NCBI RefSeq assembly: GCF_001465835.2
Contig: NZ_CP013661.2
Location: forward strand, 2,038,501 to 2,102,500
DNA length: 64,000 bases
Source of the DNA: Planococcus kocurii
GTDB taxonomy: Bacteria; Bacillota; Bacilli; Bacillales_A; Planococcaceae
Direction: 5' to 3'
Shown here piece after piece: positions 42,795 through 51,071 of the stretch (positions are counted from its first letter, which is position 1; each line of letters opens with the position of its first letter). The notes beneath the pieces are model-generated. The model saw nothing but the letters and a program-made list of their open reading frames with translations, did not search any database and was not told the origin of the DNA. Made by a program: the position numbers and the translations under genes.

Positions 42795-42918
42795 GGCTAT
42801 GGAGCAAACCAGCGTAGACTCCCGCGAGATAGCGAAGTGTCGAAATCCACTCAGGCGTAAAGTCCGAGTTAGTTTGGTGCAAGCTCGCAGGAAAGCGTAG
42901 CTGGTTTGTGGAATAGCC
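42795..42918. repeat. Foldback intergenic repeat, copy A
   Basis: About 124 bases with nested inverted ends: GGCTAT/ATAGCC outside, CAAACCAGC/GCTGGTTTG inside, then GACTCCCGCGAG facing CTCGCAGGAAAGCG. The GACTCC.GCG.G...C.CGC.GGAAAGCG plan is shared with copies at 54216 and 58474. No coding frame fits. It lies between the mhq-like operon and the flavin reductase gene. Confidence 0.7.
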
Positions 42919-43015
42919 ATTGCAGAACATTTCTTACGGAAGCTATGCCCAAAGCGATATGTAAAAAATAGCTCATTTATAAAGATCAATCTCATTAGTA
43001 AAGGAGTGGATAAGC

Positions 43016-43621
43016 ATGATATCAATTGATCCGGAACAAAACGAGGAACGCGACAATTACAAACTATTAGTGGGCTCGATTATTCCACGACCCATCGCGT
43101 TTGTCACAACGCAATCCGCGTCAGGAGTCGTTAACGGTGCACCGTTCAGCTATTTCAATGTTGTGTCTTCCAATCCGCCGATGGTGTCGCTTGCGATTCA
43201 ACGACCAGCAAGTGGCATGAAAGACACTGCTCGTAATATTTATGGCAACGGTGAGTTTGTCGTGCATATTGTAGACCGTGACAATGTAACAAAAATCAAC
43301 GAAACAGCCGCTTCTTTGCCTCCATCAGAAAGCGAAGTCGAAATAGTAGGGCTGACGCAAGTGCCGAGTTCAATCGTATCGGTTCCAGGCATCGTCGAGT
43401 CGAAAATTCGTATGGAATGCCGCTTAGTAGAGTCAGTTGCGTTAGGTGGAGACGGTGCAGGCAGTGATTTGTTCATTGGGGAAATTGTGCAGTTCCACAT
43501 TGACGAAGCTATTTACGAAAAAGGACGCATCGATCCGAAAGGACTGGATGCTGTAAGCCGGTTAGCAGGAACAAATTATGCAGCGATCGGCGAAATTTTT
43601 TCAATGGAACGTCCAAAATAA
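43016..43621 (+). CDS. Flavin reductase-like FMN-binding protein (split barrel)
   Basis: 201 residues of the flavin reductase/flavoredoxin family. The N-terminal LLVGSIIPRPIAFVTT and NGAPFSYFNVVSSNPPMVSLAI segments are the FMN-binding barrel hallmark; DLFIGEIVQFHIDE and LDAVSRLAGTNYAAIG follow in the usual order. Members bind FMN and reduce it or act as flavin-dependent reductases. AAGGAGTGG precedes the ATG at 43016. It is separated from the mhq-like operon by a terminator and a repeat, so is likely its own unit. Confidence 0.88.
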   Translation: MISIDPEQNEERDNYKLLVGSIIPRPIAFVTTQSASGVVNGAPFSYFNVVSSNPPMVSLAIQRPASGMKDTARNIYGNGEFVVHIVDRDNVTKINETAASLPPSESEVEIVGLTQVPSSIVSVPGIVESKIRMECRLVESVALGGDGAGSDLFIGEIVQFHIDEAIYEKGRIDPKGLDAVSRLAGTNYAAIGEIFSMERPK

Positions 43622-43628
43622 AGAATTT

Positions 43629-43674
43629 AAAAACAAGACAAGCCGCTGTCAGATAGCGGCTTGTCTTGTTTTTA
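43629..43674. terminator. Bidirectional terminator
   Basis: AAAACAAGACAAGCCGCT and complement around a 7-base loop; perfect stem shared by the flavin reductase gene (+) and the GGDEF-EAL gene (-). Confidence 0.92.
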
Positions 43675-43697
43675 GTTGATGAATTTTTAGGAACAGA

Positions 43698-46097
43698 CTA
43701 AATCATGTTGACTGAAGGGAATCCGGTGACCAACAACTGAGTAAAACGATCAGCAGGTAGCGGTCTGCTAAAGAGGTAGCCTTGGATTTCGTCACAGCCC
43801 AATTCTTTTAGTAGCGCCAATTGCTCTTCAGTTTCCACACCCTCTGCAATTACTGACATATCGAAGCTATGAGCGATAAAAATCATCGCTTCGACGAGTG
43901 CTTTATCGTATGGATTTGTGGTCATGTCTTGGACAAAAGGTTGAGCGATTTTCAAGTTGTTGAGTGGGAAACGTTTCAAATAGTTTAGTGATGAGTAGCC
44001 AGTTCCAAAATCATCGATCGCCATCTGAATGCCCATTTTTCTCAATGCGTGCATTCGAGAAATGGCTTTTTCCGCATCATCAAGCGCCACACTTTCCGTA
44101 ATTTCTAGTTCTAACAAAGCTGCTGGAAAGTGGGTAGTTGCTAATACCAGACTGATCGTCTCCAACAAATCGTCTTGCAAAAACTGAAGGGGCGATAAGT
44201 TTACAGCGAGCTTCAGGTGAGGATATCCAGAATTATGCCATTCTTTTACTTGCTTGCAAGCTGTATAAAGCACCCATTCACCAATAGGAAGAATTAAGCG
44301 AGTTTCTTCAGCCAAAGGAATAAATTCTGCGGGAGAAACGATGGTACCCTCTGCTTTTTGCCAGCGAATCAACGCTTCCATTCCGATAACATCACCACTC
44401 GAAGCACAAACTTGTGGTTGATAATGAAGAAAGAATTCCTCATTGGAAAAAGCGCGACGCAGATCATTTTCTAATACTAATTTACTGGAAGTAACGAAAG
44501 TCATATCAGTTGAGAAAAATTGATAATTATTTTTGCCTTTTGCTTTTGCACTATACATGGCCCTGTCCGCATGTTTTAGCAATTCGCTTGGTGTTTCTCC
44601 ATCTTCTGGATACATGGCAATGCCAATACTCATCGAGATAGGCAATTCTTGCCCATTGATGTTCATAGGCTTTGCAAAATCAGACTGTAACCTACGAATG
44701 ATTGGGATAACGTCTGTTTTAAGATGGATATCAGCAAGGAAAAGTGTGAATTCGTCACCGCCCTGTCGAGAAATGGTATCAATCGGACGCAAATTCGCCA
44801 ATATTTTTTGCGAAAATGCTTGAAGCAATAAGTCTCCAAATTCGTGGCCGAATGTATCATTAATATTTTTGAAACGATCCAAATCTATGAATACGACAGC
44901 GAGCTTTTGACCATTTTGTTTGGCAACTGCTATGGAATTCTCCACTTTTTCAACGAATAGCCTTCTGTTTGGAAGGTTGGTTAATACGTCGTGATAAGCC
45001 ATGTGCTCCATTTGTTTGACCGCTTTTTCTAGCTGTTCGTTTTTAGAAGTGACTTCTACTGTTCGTTGTTCAATTTTATGCTCAAGGACAGAGGTTAGCT
45101 GGTCATAGTTGAATAGCAGTCTCCGATTATCACGTAGCGTAAAAACTTGTCTCGTAATAATAAGAACAGCCGCCACAAAAGCGCCAGCAATCAAGCCCTT
45201 CATGTTTTCTCTTTGTTCAACAAGCATAATGGTGAATAGAAGAAGGAGACTCAGGTACGGTAACAGCATACGAATTGAAATTCGTTCATGTGCCCTTGTT
45301 GAAGTTGCTTGTAAACCATTTTTGGGTAAAGGATCAAGAGCATGCAAGCCAGCAAGTGCCACTAGTAACAGACTAAGAGACCAAAATGGATCATATAAAG
45401 TACCCGAACCATAAGTATCAGTAACTGTTGAATACAGGTAAGCGGTATCGGCAAAAATCTGAAAAGTTAGGCCGATAATGATTAAAACAAACACACGTGC
45501 TGGTAACAAGTGGGAAAAGCCAATGTAAAAACTGATCGCACCAAATAGCAACAACAAATCTCCAAGTGGATAACCTATAGAGACAACGAGCATCATTGGT
45601 GAAGATTCTTCCATCAGTAAATACTGAATCAAAAAATGCCAGCTGAGAGCGGTAGAAACAGTAATGATAATCATCATATCGAAAATAAATTTAATTTCAT
45701 AAGAAATTTCTTTCTTTTGCTTAAACTGGTAAACAACAGCAGCTAAATAGAAAAAGATTTGGAAAAAGTAAAAGACATCTGGCCACCCTGGATAATTGGG
45801 CTCTTCATATGAAACGTTATGGCTATAAACCCAAATACCTTCAGCGATTGCGTAGCTGAAAGCTCCTAAAGAAAGCAGTAACCAAAACAGACGGTTTTTG
45901 CCAACTGATTGACGGGAGACGATAAACAACGTGACACAAGCAACGATAGGCGCAAGCCACGAAATCAGGTTTTCGACCAATACAAAAGTACGTTCGTTGC
46001 TATCGCTAAACAAAATCCAAGCGTAGTAAATAGAAATATGAAGAAAGATATAGCTAGAAAATTTACTTTTAATGTTGGAACGTTCGATATGCTTCAC
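43698..46097 (-). CDS. Membrane GGDEF-EAL protein (c-di-GMP turnover)
   Basis: 799 residues. The N-terminal 320 residues hold about nine membrane segments forming a sensor, then a coiled coil, a GGDEF domain (FIDLDRFKNINDTFGH, GGDEF near 446) and an EAL domain (EALIRW near 574, then DDFGTGYSSLNYLKRFP and VIAEGVETEEQ). Both active sites look intact: the metal-binding EAL Glu and DDFGTG are present. Net direction (synthesis or breakdown) cannot be told. The start is GTG at 46097, with AAAGAG directly before it; the AGAGGTGA stretch overlaps the start, so the true start is unsure. Confidence 0.88.
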   Translation of the reverse strand: MKHIERSNIKSKFSSYIFLHISIYYAWILFSDSNERTFVLVENLISWLAPIVACVTLFIVSRQSVGKNRLFWLLLSLGAFSYAIAEGIWVYSHNVSYEEPNYPGWPDVFYFFQIFFYLAAVVYQFKQKKEISYEIKFIFDMMIIITVSTALSWHFLIQYLLMEESSPMMLVVSIGYPLGDLLLLFGAISFYIGFSHLLPARVFVLIIIGLTFQIFADTAYLYSTVTDTYGSGTLYDPFWSLSLLLVALAGLHALDPLPKNGLQATSTRAHERISIRMLLPYLSLLLLFTIMLVEQRENMKGLIAGAFVAAVLIITRQVFTLRDNRRLLFNYDQLTSVLEHKIEQRTVEVTSKNEQLEKAVKQMEHMAYHDVLTNLPNRRLFVEKVENSIAVAKQNGQKLAVVFIDLDRFKNINDTFGHEFGDLLLQAFSQKILANLRPIDTISRQGGDEFTLFLADIHLKTDVIPIIRRLQSDFAKPMNINGQELPISMSIGIAMYPEDGETPSELLKHADRAMYSAKAKGKNNYQFFSTDMTFVTSSKLVLENDLRRAFSNEEFFLHYQPQVCASSGDVIGMEALIRWQKAEGTIVSPAEFIPLAEETRLILPIGEWVLYTACKQVKEWHNSGYPHLKLAVNLSPLQFLQDDLLETISLVLATTHFPAALLELEITESVALDDAEKAISRMHALRKMGIQMAIDDFGTGYSSLNYLKRFPLNNLKIAQPFVQDMTTNPYDKALVEAMIFIAHSFDMSVIAEGVETEEQLALLKELGCDEIQGYLFSRPLPADRFTQLLVTGFPSVNMI

Positions 46098-46401
46098 CTC
46101 TTTTTAGAGAGCAGAATTAACTGCTAGAGTATCAAGGTCGGAAATTCACTCGTATTTTCTTAAGTATAAAGATTTTCTGAAAGAAAGGAATAGATATATC
46201 CCATAAAATAACATTTACTTAATAAATATTATTCTTTATTTGATATGATTTTAAAAGTCCAATAGCCTACCAAATTATTCATTTAACGTAATGTGTTAAA
46301 ACTCACGACAAAAAGACTGACTCCCTCCTGTCGTCAGTTTTTTCGGTGTGTTCTTTTCAGTGAACGGATTAAAGGAGAGGAAATCAACGATAATCCAACT
46401 T
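46098..46401. other. Intergenic region, no gene seen
   Basis: About 300 AT-rich bases. A small hairpin with a T-run (GACTGAC...GTCAGTTTTTT, about 46308-46340) may be a weak terminator. Promoter of the GGDEF-EAL gene should lie near 46100-46260. Confidence 0.35.
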
Positions 46402-46440
46402 AAAAAGACTTATTCCTACTATTGGGAATAAGTCTTTTTC
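46402..46440 (-). terminator. Terminator of the former iclR gene
   Basis: AAAAAGACTTATTCC and GGGAATAAGTCTTTTT arms around TACTATT, immediately after the stop of the iclR remnant on the minus strand. Confidence 0.85.
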
Positions 46441-46447
46441 ATTTTAG

Positions 46448-46618
46448 CTAATAGTTATAGCCCAATTTAGCCGAAATACGCTGACTTGTTTCTTTCACTT
46501 GCTGTGCTAGAAACGCAAGTCGCTCGTCTGTCAAGTTATAGCTGACAACACCGATGCTAAGAGCACCTTGCACTTTTCCAAAACGATTAAGGATAGAAGC
46601 GCCAACAGAAGAAGTGAC
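46448..46618 (-). pseudogene. IclR-family regulator, C-terminal remnant only
   Basis: On the minus strand about 55 codons remain, ending in the stop at 46448-46450: VGASILNRFGKVQGALSIG, then NLTDERLAFLAQQV and ISAKLGY. This is the end of the IclR effector-binding domain. The DNA-binding domain and about three quarters of the gene are missing. At about 46610-46620 the sequence changes abruptly to a rocB-like gene on the other strand. The original gene was probably the divergent regulator of that neighbour, and one deletion took both starts (inference). Confidence 0.75.
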
Positions 46619-47915
46619 GAAAAAGCTGTTTGAGCGAAAAGACGATCTTCCAGAAGAGGCGCGTGCAGATCTCGAGTCAGGTAACTACTTATTTGGCCGT
46701 GGCACGATGGATATGAAAATGGGGCTGGCTCTCCATATGGCACTCATTGAAAAAGCCAGTACGGAAAACTGGCCGCTGAACCTCGTGTTATTGACTGTGC
46801 CCGACGAAGAAGTTAACTCAATGGGCATGCGTAAAGCGGTGAGTGAGCTTGTTAACTTACGCGAAGAGCGCGGCTTGTCGTACAAGATGTTCTTTAACAG
46901 TGAGCCGGCATTTTCACAAAAACCGGGTGACGAAAAGCATTACGTCTATTCGGGGACGCTCGGAAAAATCATGCCAGCTGCACTTTTCTATGGCAAAGAA
47001 ACGCATGTGGGTGAACCGTTAAAAGGCATGACAGCGAATTACATGGCTTCTTTTCTATCGCAAGCGATGGAGTGGAACGCTCTATACCGCGAAAGTGATC
47101 TTGGTGAAAGTACACCGCTACCGGTTTCGCTTCAACAAAAAGATTTGAAAATGCAGTATTCGACACAAACACCTTACCGAGCAACTGCTTTGTATAATGT
47201 TTTTCTCATGAAACGAAATGCTGCCGAAGTGATGGAACTGTTTGAACAAACGGCAATGCAAGCGGCGACTATGTGTAATACGGCATATAGCGGACTATGC
47301 AGGCGTGAAGGGATCGAAGGCATTGGGGAAGTACAGGTATTGCGCTTTGAGCAGTTACTTAAGTATGCAGAAGCGAAACGCGGTGTTCGCTTTGTTTCAA
47401 AACTAAAAGCAGAAATTTTAGCACATCCAGAATGGGACGAACGCGAGAAATCGTTGCGTATTGCTGATAAACTGATGATTCAATGTCACGAATTAGCACC
47501 AGCAATCATCTTGTTGTTTGCACCGCCTTATTATCCGGCAGTCAATTCATCGGAAGATCCATTTATCATGGAGTGCATTGCCACTGTAAAAAGAACAGCC
47601 GCAGAAAATGGCGTTGAAGTTGATCAAGTTCACTATTTTAACGGACTTTGCGATTTGAGTTATGTTAATTATAGCGACCCTGGTAACGGATGGAGCTCGT
47701 ATGAATGCAACACGCCTGTATGGGGAAAAACCTATAGCATTCCGTTTGCCGACATGCTTGAGCTACAAGCGCCTGTGTTGAATGTTGGTCCGTTCGGCAA
47801 AGACGCTCATCAGTATACAGAGCGGCTTCATATGGACAGTGCTTTTGTTCATACGCCGCATATGCTGGAAAGTTTGATGAAGAGTTTGTGTAAAAAAGTA
47901 CTTGAGACAGTTTAA
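46554..47915 (+). pseudogene. RocB-like M20 peptidase, N-terminally truncated
   Basis: The open frame starts at ATG 46554 inside antisense of the iclR remnant; homology to the M20-family protein RocB begins near 46614 (VTKKLFERKDDLPEE). RocB is normally about 550 residues; here about 430 remain, with LFGRGTMDMKMGLAL (metal Asp) and VPDEEVNS (catalytic Glu) present. The first zinc-binding His region and about 120 residues are lost, and no ribosome site precedes 46554, so the product is probably inactive or absent. RocB is linked to arginine use in Bacillus. A strong terminator follows. Confidence 0.8.
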
Positions 47916-47924
47916 TGACAAAAA

Positions 47925-47968
47925 CAAAAAGCACAGCCAAAACGGACCCCCGTTTGGCTGTGCTTTTT
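47925..47968. terminator. Bidirectional terminator
   Basis: AAAAAGCACAGCCAAA arm and complement with an ACGG/CCGT top; shared by the rocB-like gene (+) and the DUF1445 gene (-). A closely similar hairpin recurs at 48895-48938. Confidence 0.9.
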
Positions 47969-47981
47969 GTTCTATCTGAAC

Positions 47982-48773
47982 TTATATGACTCCGACTTCT
48001 TCGGTTTTTATATCTGTAATAAACATATGCCCTGGCGCATGAGTAATCATGAATGGCGGTTTGACATGTGCAGCAATGGCTTGTGGCGTGACCCCGCAAG
48101 CCCAAAAAAGCGGCACTTCACCATCGTTAATCGTCACGCGGTCACCGTAGTCAGGCTGATTTATATCGTCGATACCGATACTTTCCGGATTGCCAATATG
48201 GAGCGGTGCACCGTGGACGGTTGGAAAACGACTTGTTACTTGCACAGCGCGTACCACATCTTTTTCGGCAACAGGACGCATACTGACAACAGTGGGTCCT
48301 TCGAATATTCCGGCTTTAATGGTTGGAATAGATGTTTTGTACATCGGTACATTTATTCCTTCGTCGTTGTGGCGAATCGGAATGCCATTGTTGACTAAAG
48401 CTTCTTCAAACGTAAAGCTACAACCAATGAGAAACGCGACCATGTCATTATTCCAAAGCTCCGTAATGTTTGTCAGCGTTTCCGTTAATTTCCCGTCTCG
48501 GTAAACATGATAAAGCGGAATGTCACTTCTTATATCTGCTGTAGGCGCGGATTGGACAGGTGTAAATGAACCGGCATCGGTGACGTCTATTAATGGACAA
48601 GATTTTGGGTTGCGCTGGCAAAATAGCAGGAAATCGAACGCCATGTCTTTTGGAAGAACGACAAGGTTAGCTTGCAAAAAGCCATTCGCCATCCCCGAAG
48701 TAGGACTCTTTAAATTGCCTTCTCGAATCAGCTGCCGGATTTCTTCTGGTGTGGAATTTTGTAAGTTGATCAT
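47982..48773 (-). CDS. DUF1445 / UPF0317 putative hydro-lyase (YcsI-like)
   Basis: 263 residues, close in length and sequence to B. subtilis YcsI. Family blocks visible: PTSGMANGFLQANLVVLPKD near the start, FLIGCSFTFEEAL in the middle, and FWACGVTPQAIA with ITHAPGHMFITD at the end. The family includes D-glutamate cyclases and unassigned hydro-lyases; substrate here is unknown. I start at ATG 48773, behind GGGAGAAG, since an ATG 39 bases upstream extends beyond known homologues. Neighbours (RidA, nitrilase, former rocB) point to nitrogen metabolism. Confidence 0.82.
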   Translation of the reverse strand: MINLQNSTPEEIRQLIREGNLKSPTSGMANGFLQANLVVLPKDMAFDFLLFCQRNPKSCPLIDVTDAGSFTPVQSAPTADIRSDIPLYHVYRDGKLTETLTNITELWNNDMVAFLIGCSFTFEEALVNNGIPIRHNDEGINVPMYKTSIPTIKAGIFEGPTVVSMRPVAEKDVVRAVQVTSRFPTVHGAPLHIGNPESIGIDDINQPDYGDRVTINDGEVPLFWACGVTPQAIAAHVKPPFMITHAPGHMFITDIKTEEVGVI

Positions 48774-48894
48774 TTGCGAACTTCTCCCATCTGAAAGCGT
48801 GAGTTTTATCAATTGGTAGTCTTGTTATGTGAGGTTACTGATTAGCAATAAAAGTAACATCTGATCATTATTTTATACATCAAATAAAACAATA

Positions 48895-48938
48895 AAGAGC
48901 ACAATCAAAACGGTACTCCGTTCTGGCTGTGCTTTTTC
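48895..48938 (-). terminator. Terminator of the RidA gene
   Basis: AAAGAGCACA...TGTGCTTTTT with CGG/CCG top; several mismatches. It resembles the hairpin at 47925-47968 and probably arose from the same sequence. Confidence 0.7.
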
Positions 48939-48946
48939 ATAGTGGA

Positions 48947-49345
48947 TCAAACTTGAGCTGCCCAAATTTCAATTTCAATTTTGATGTCGGGCAACCCCAG
49001 TTCTGTAATGTACCCAATCGTCATGGCTGGATAATCAGTGCCGAATAGCTGTGACCATTCAGCATATAAGAAATCCCAATCGATCTTTTCGGTAGCCCAT
49101 ATATTTACTTTGATGATATTCTCAGCAGTTAACTGTTCTGAATAGAGAACTTGTTTAATATTTTTAACTGTATTGGTAATTTGAGAATGGAATCCCTTAG
49201 GAAGCTTGCCGTTCGCATCTAGACCAATTTGCCCCGAAGTCACATACAGCTCTGCATTTCTGGGGATTCTCGTAATGTGTGTGTAATTGCCGACGGGTTT
49301 CGGCATACCGATGGGATTGCGTCTGGTGATTTTATCGTTTTCCAC
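48947..49345 (-). CDS. RidA/YjgF family protein
   Basis: 132 residues of the Rid family: YVTSGQIGLDANGKLPKGF, TVKNIKQVL, NIIKVNIWATEK and the final IEIEIWAAQV strand. RidA proteins hydrolyse reactive imines or enamines released by PLP enzymes and form trimers. The Arg that binds the carboxylate in true RidA (near the IEIEI strand) is not obvious, so this may be a RidA-like subgroup with another role. I choose GTG 49345, six bases after AAAGGTGGGA; an upstream TTG is less likely. It lies 51 bases after the nitrilase stop and is probably co-transcribed. Confidence 0.82.
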   Translation of the reverse strand: MENDKITRRNPIGMPKPVGNYTHITRIPRNAELYVTSGQIGLDANGKLPKGFHSQITNTVKNIKQVLYSEQLTAENIIKVNIWATEKIDWDFLYAEWSQLFGTDYPAMTIGYITELGLPDIKIEIEIWAAQV

Positions 49346-49396
49346 TAGGCTTCCCACCTTTCTTTGCAATTGTATTTTTAGAAAAAGAAAGGATGA

Positions 49397-50350
49397 TCAG
49401 TTGTTCCACACCACGTTTTTTTGCGCTTTCTCATTGACACTCAACTGAAAAACATCCGGTCTAGCGTAATGTCCCGATACGTCAAAATCAAACTGACTTT
49501 CGGCGATTTGGTCTAAATCGAGTTCGGCGTAGAGAATGGTTTCTTCTCCGTACACCGGCTCGACGATCAACTCCCCTAGAGGTCCTGCTATGCAACTTCC
49601 GCCACGAGACATTTCCTCTGGCAACTCTTGAAATTCAGCCCGTGACGAAATAGCTTCTGGGTACATTGATTTTGTTGAATACTGATTGCACGACAATACG
49701 AAGCAACGCCCTTCTGCCGCTACGTGTCGAACCGTTGACGTCCACGTATCCCGTCCATCAGCAGTTGGCATAACGTAAATCTGGATGCCTTTGTCATACA
49801 TTGCAGCACGTGCGAGGGGCATATAATTTTCCCAGCAAATTAACGCACCAAGTCGTCCGTAAGGTGTCTCGAAAACTGGCAATGTGCTGCCGTCGCCTTG
49901 TCCCCAAATAAGACGTTCCGACCCGGTCGGTTTTAACTTACGGTGCTTGCCGAGCAATTCGCCATCAGGTCCAAAAAATAAGACCGTGCAATACAGCGTG
50001 CCTTGGCTACCGTTCGAGTCTTTTTCGATGACACCGATTACGACGTAAGCTCCCGTTTGTCTCGCTGCTTTGCCAATCGCTTGTGTTTCAGGACCAGGTG
50101 CTGTGATGGAATGGTCCCAGTATTCACGAAAATCTTTGCGACCTTCCCAATCACGGCTGCCAACCACTGCACCAAACGACATACCACGCGGATAGGCGGG
50201 GATGAATGCTTCTGGGAAGACAATAATGTTAGCTTGCTGCCTAGCTGCTTCTTGAATCAAACGAACCGTTTTGGCTACGCCTTTTTCTTTGTCCATGATT
50301 TCAGCACCGGCTTGCACGACGGCTACTTTGAATTTCGTGATTTTTTTCAT
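49397..50350 (-). CDS. Nitrilase
   Basis: 317 residues from ATG 50350 (AAAGGATG site). The catalytic triad is intact: E47 in FPEAFIP, K138 in KHRKLKPTGSERL and C172 in ALICWENYMP, all in the specific form found in true nitrilases (EC 3.5.5.1) rather than amidases. The enzyme turns organic nitriles into carboxylic acids and ammonia. Substrate range is unknown; relatives act on aliphatic, arylaceto- or cyano-compounds. With the downstream RidA gene it forms a small operon. Cyanase genes elsewhere in the window suggest a wider capacity for cyano-compounds. Confidence 0.9.
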   Translation of the reverse strand: MKKITKFKVAVVQAGAEIMDKEKGVAKTVRLIQEAARQQANIIVFPEAFIPAYPRGMSFGAVVGSRDWEGRKDFREYWDHSITAPGPETQAIGKAARQTGAYVVIGVIEKDSNGSQGTLYCTVLFFGPDGELLGKHRKLKPTGSERLIWGQGDGSTLPVFETPYGRLGALICWENYMPLARAAMYDKGIQIYVMPTADGRDTWTSTVRHVAAEGRCFVLSCNQYSTKSMYPEAISSRAEFQELPEEMSRGGSCIAGPLGELIVEPVYGEETILYAELDLDQIAESQFDFDVSGHYARPDVFQLSVNEKAQKNVVWNN

Positions 50351-50631
50351 GTGATCATCCTTTCCTATCTGATAGGTGTTTTGAAAAATCCCAACTCGTT
50401 TGAAAAAAATTTCGAATATACACAAAAAATATTCCATAAAATAGAAATAGTGGAAAGTTGACTTGATCCAAAGCTGCATTGTATATATCCTTGATAAGAA
50501 GACATAACTTATATCGTAACAATTAAACCGTTTTTCCAAATCTGAATTTTGCAACAGTTAAATTATATCAAATTTAAATCAATCTATTACCACTGCTTTA
50601 ACTTAAATGAAAATAAAAGTAGGTGAGAAAA

Positions 50632-51027
50632 ATGAAAATAAAAAACATACATGTCGTTGGGGCAGTTATTAAAGACGGTAACAAAATCTTGTGTGCACAA
50701 CGTGGAATGGAAAAAAGTTTGCCTGGTTTATGGGAATTTCCAGGAGGCAAAATAGAAGAAACTGAAACGCCACAAGCAGCGTTGCGAAGAGAAATCCAAG
50801 AAGAAATGCATTGCCAAGTAGAAATTGGTGAACAAGTAGAACATACGGTGTATAAATACGACTTTGGTATTGTTCACTTAACTACGTTTTACTGCCAATT
50901 AGTCGAAGGAACTCCAGTATTAACAGAACATATAGCAATCGAATGGTTAGAAGCGCACGAACTCGAGCAGCTAGAATGGGCGCCAGCAGATATTCCAGCG
51001 ATACAAAAACTAAAACAGTATGCTTAA
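50632..51027 (+). CDS. Nudix hydrolase, MutT/8-oxo-dGTPase-like
   Basis: 131 residues. Complete Nudix box from G-G-K near residue 39: GKIEETETP then LRREIQEEM, giving G-x5-E-x7-REx2EE; the usual final Gly-hydrophobic pair is His-Cys. The WEFPGGKIE opening and the C-terminal WAPADIPAI are typical of (d)CTP/8-oxo-dGTP pyrophosphatases. It starts at ATG 50632 with AGGTGA six bases upstream. It lies 44 bases before a large helicase gene on the same strand, so the two are probably one operon (finding). Confidence 0.87.
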   Translation: MKIKNIHVVGAVIKDGNKILCAQRGMEKSLPGLWEFPGGKIEETETPQAALRREIQEEMHCQVEIGEQVEHTVYKYDFGIVHLTTFYCQLVEGTPVLTEHIAIEWLEAHELEQLEWAPADIPAIQKLKQYA

Positions 51028-51071
51028 GTTTAGAGATATAAAATTGGCTGAAAGAAAAGCGGGGGATAGGT

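Noticed and set aside
42795-42918. Insertion sequence remnant
   Set aside because: No transposase coding and no target duplication seen; nested inverted arms fit a small foldback repeat better.
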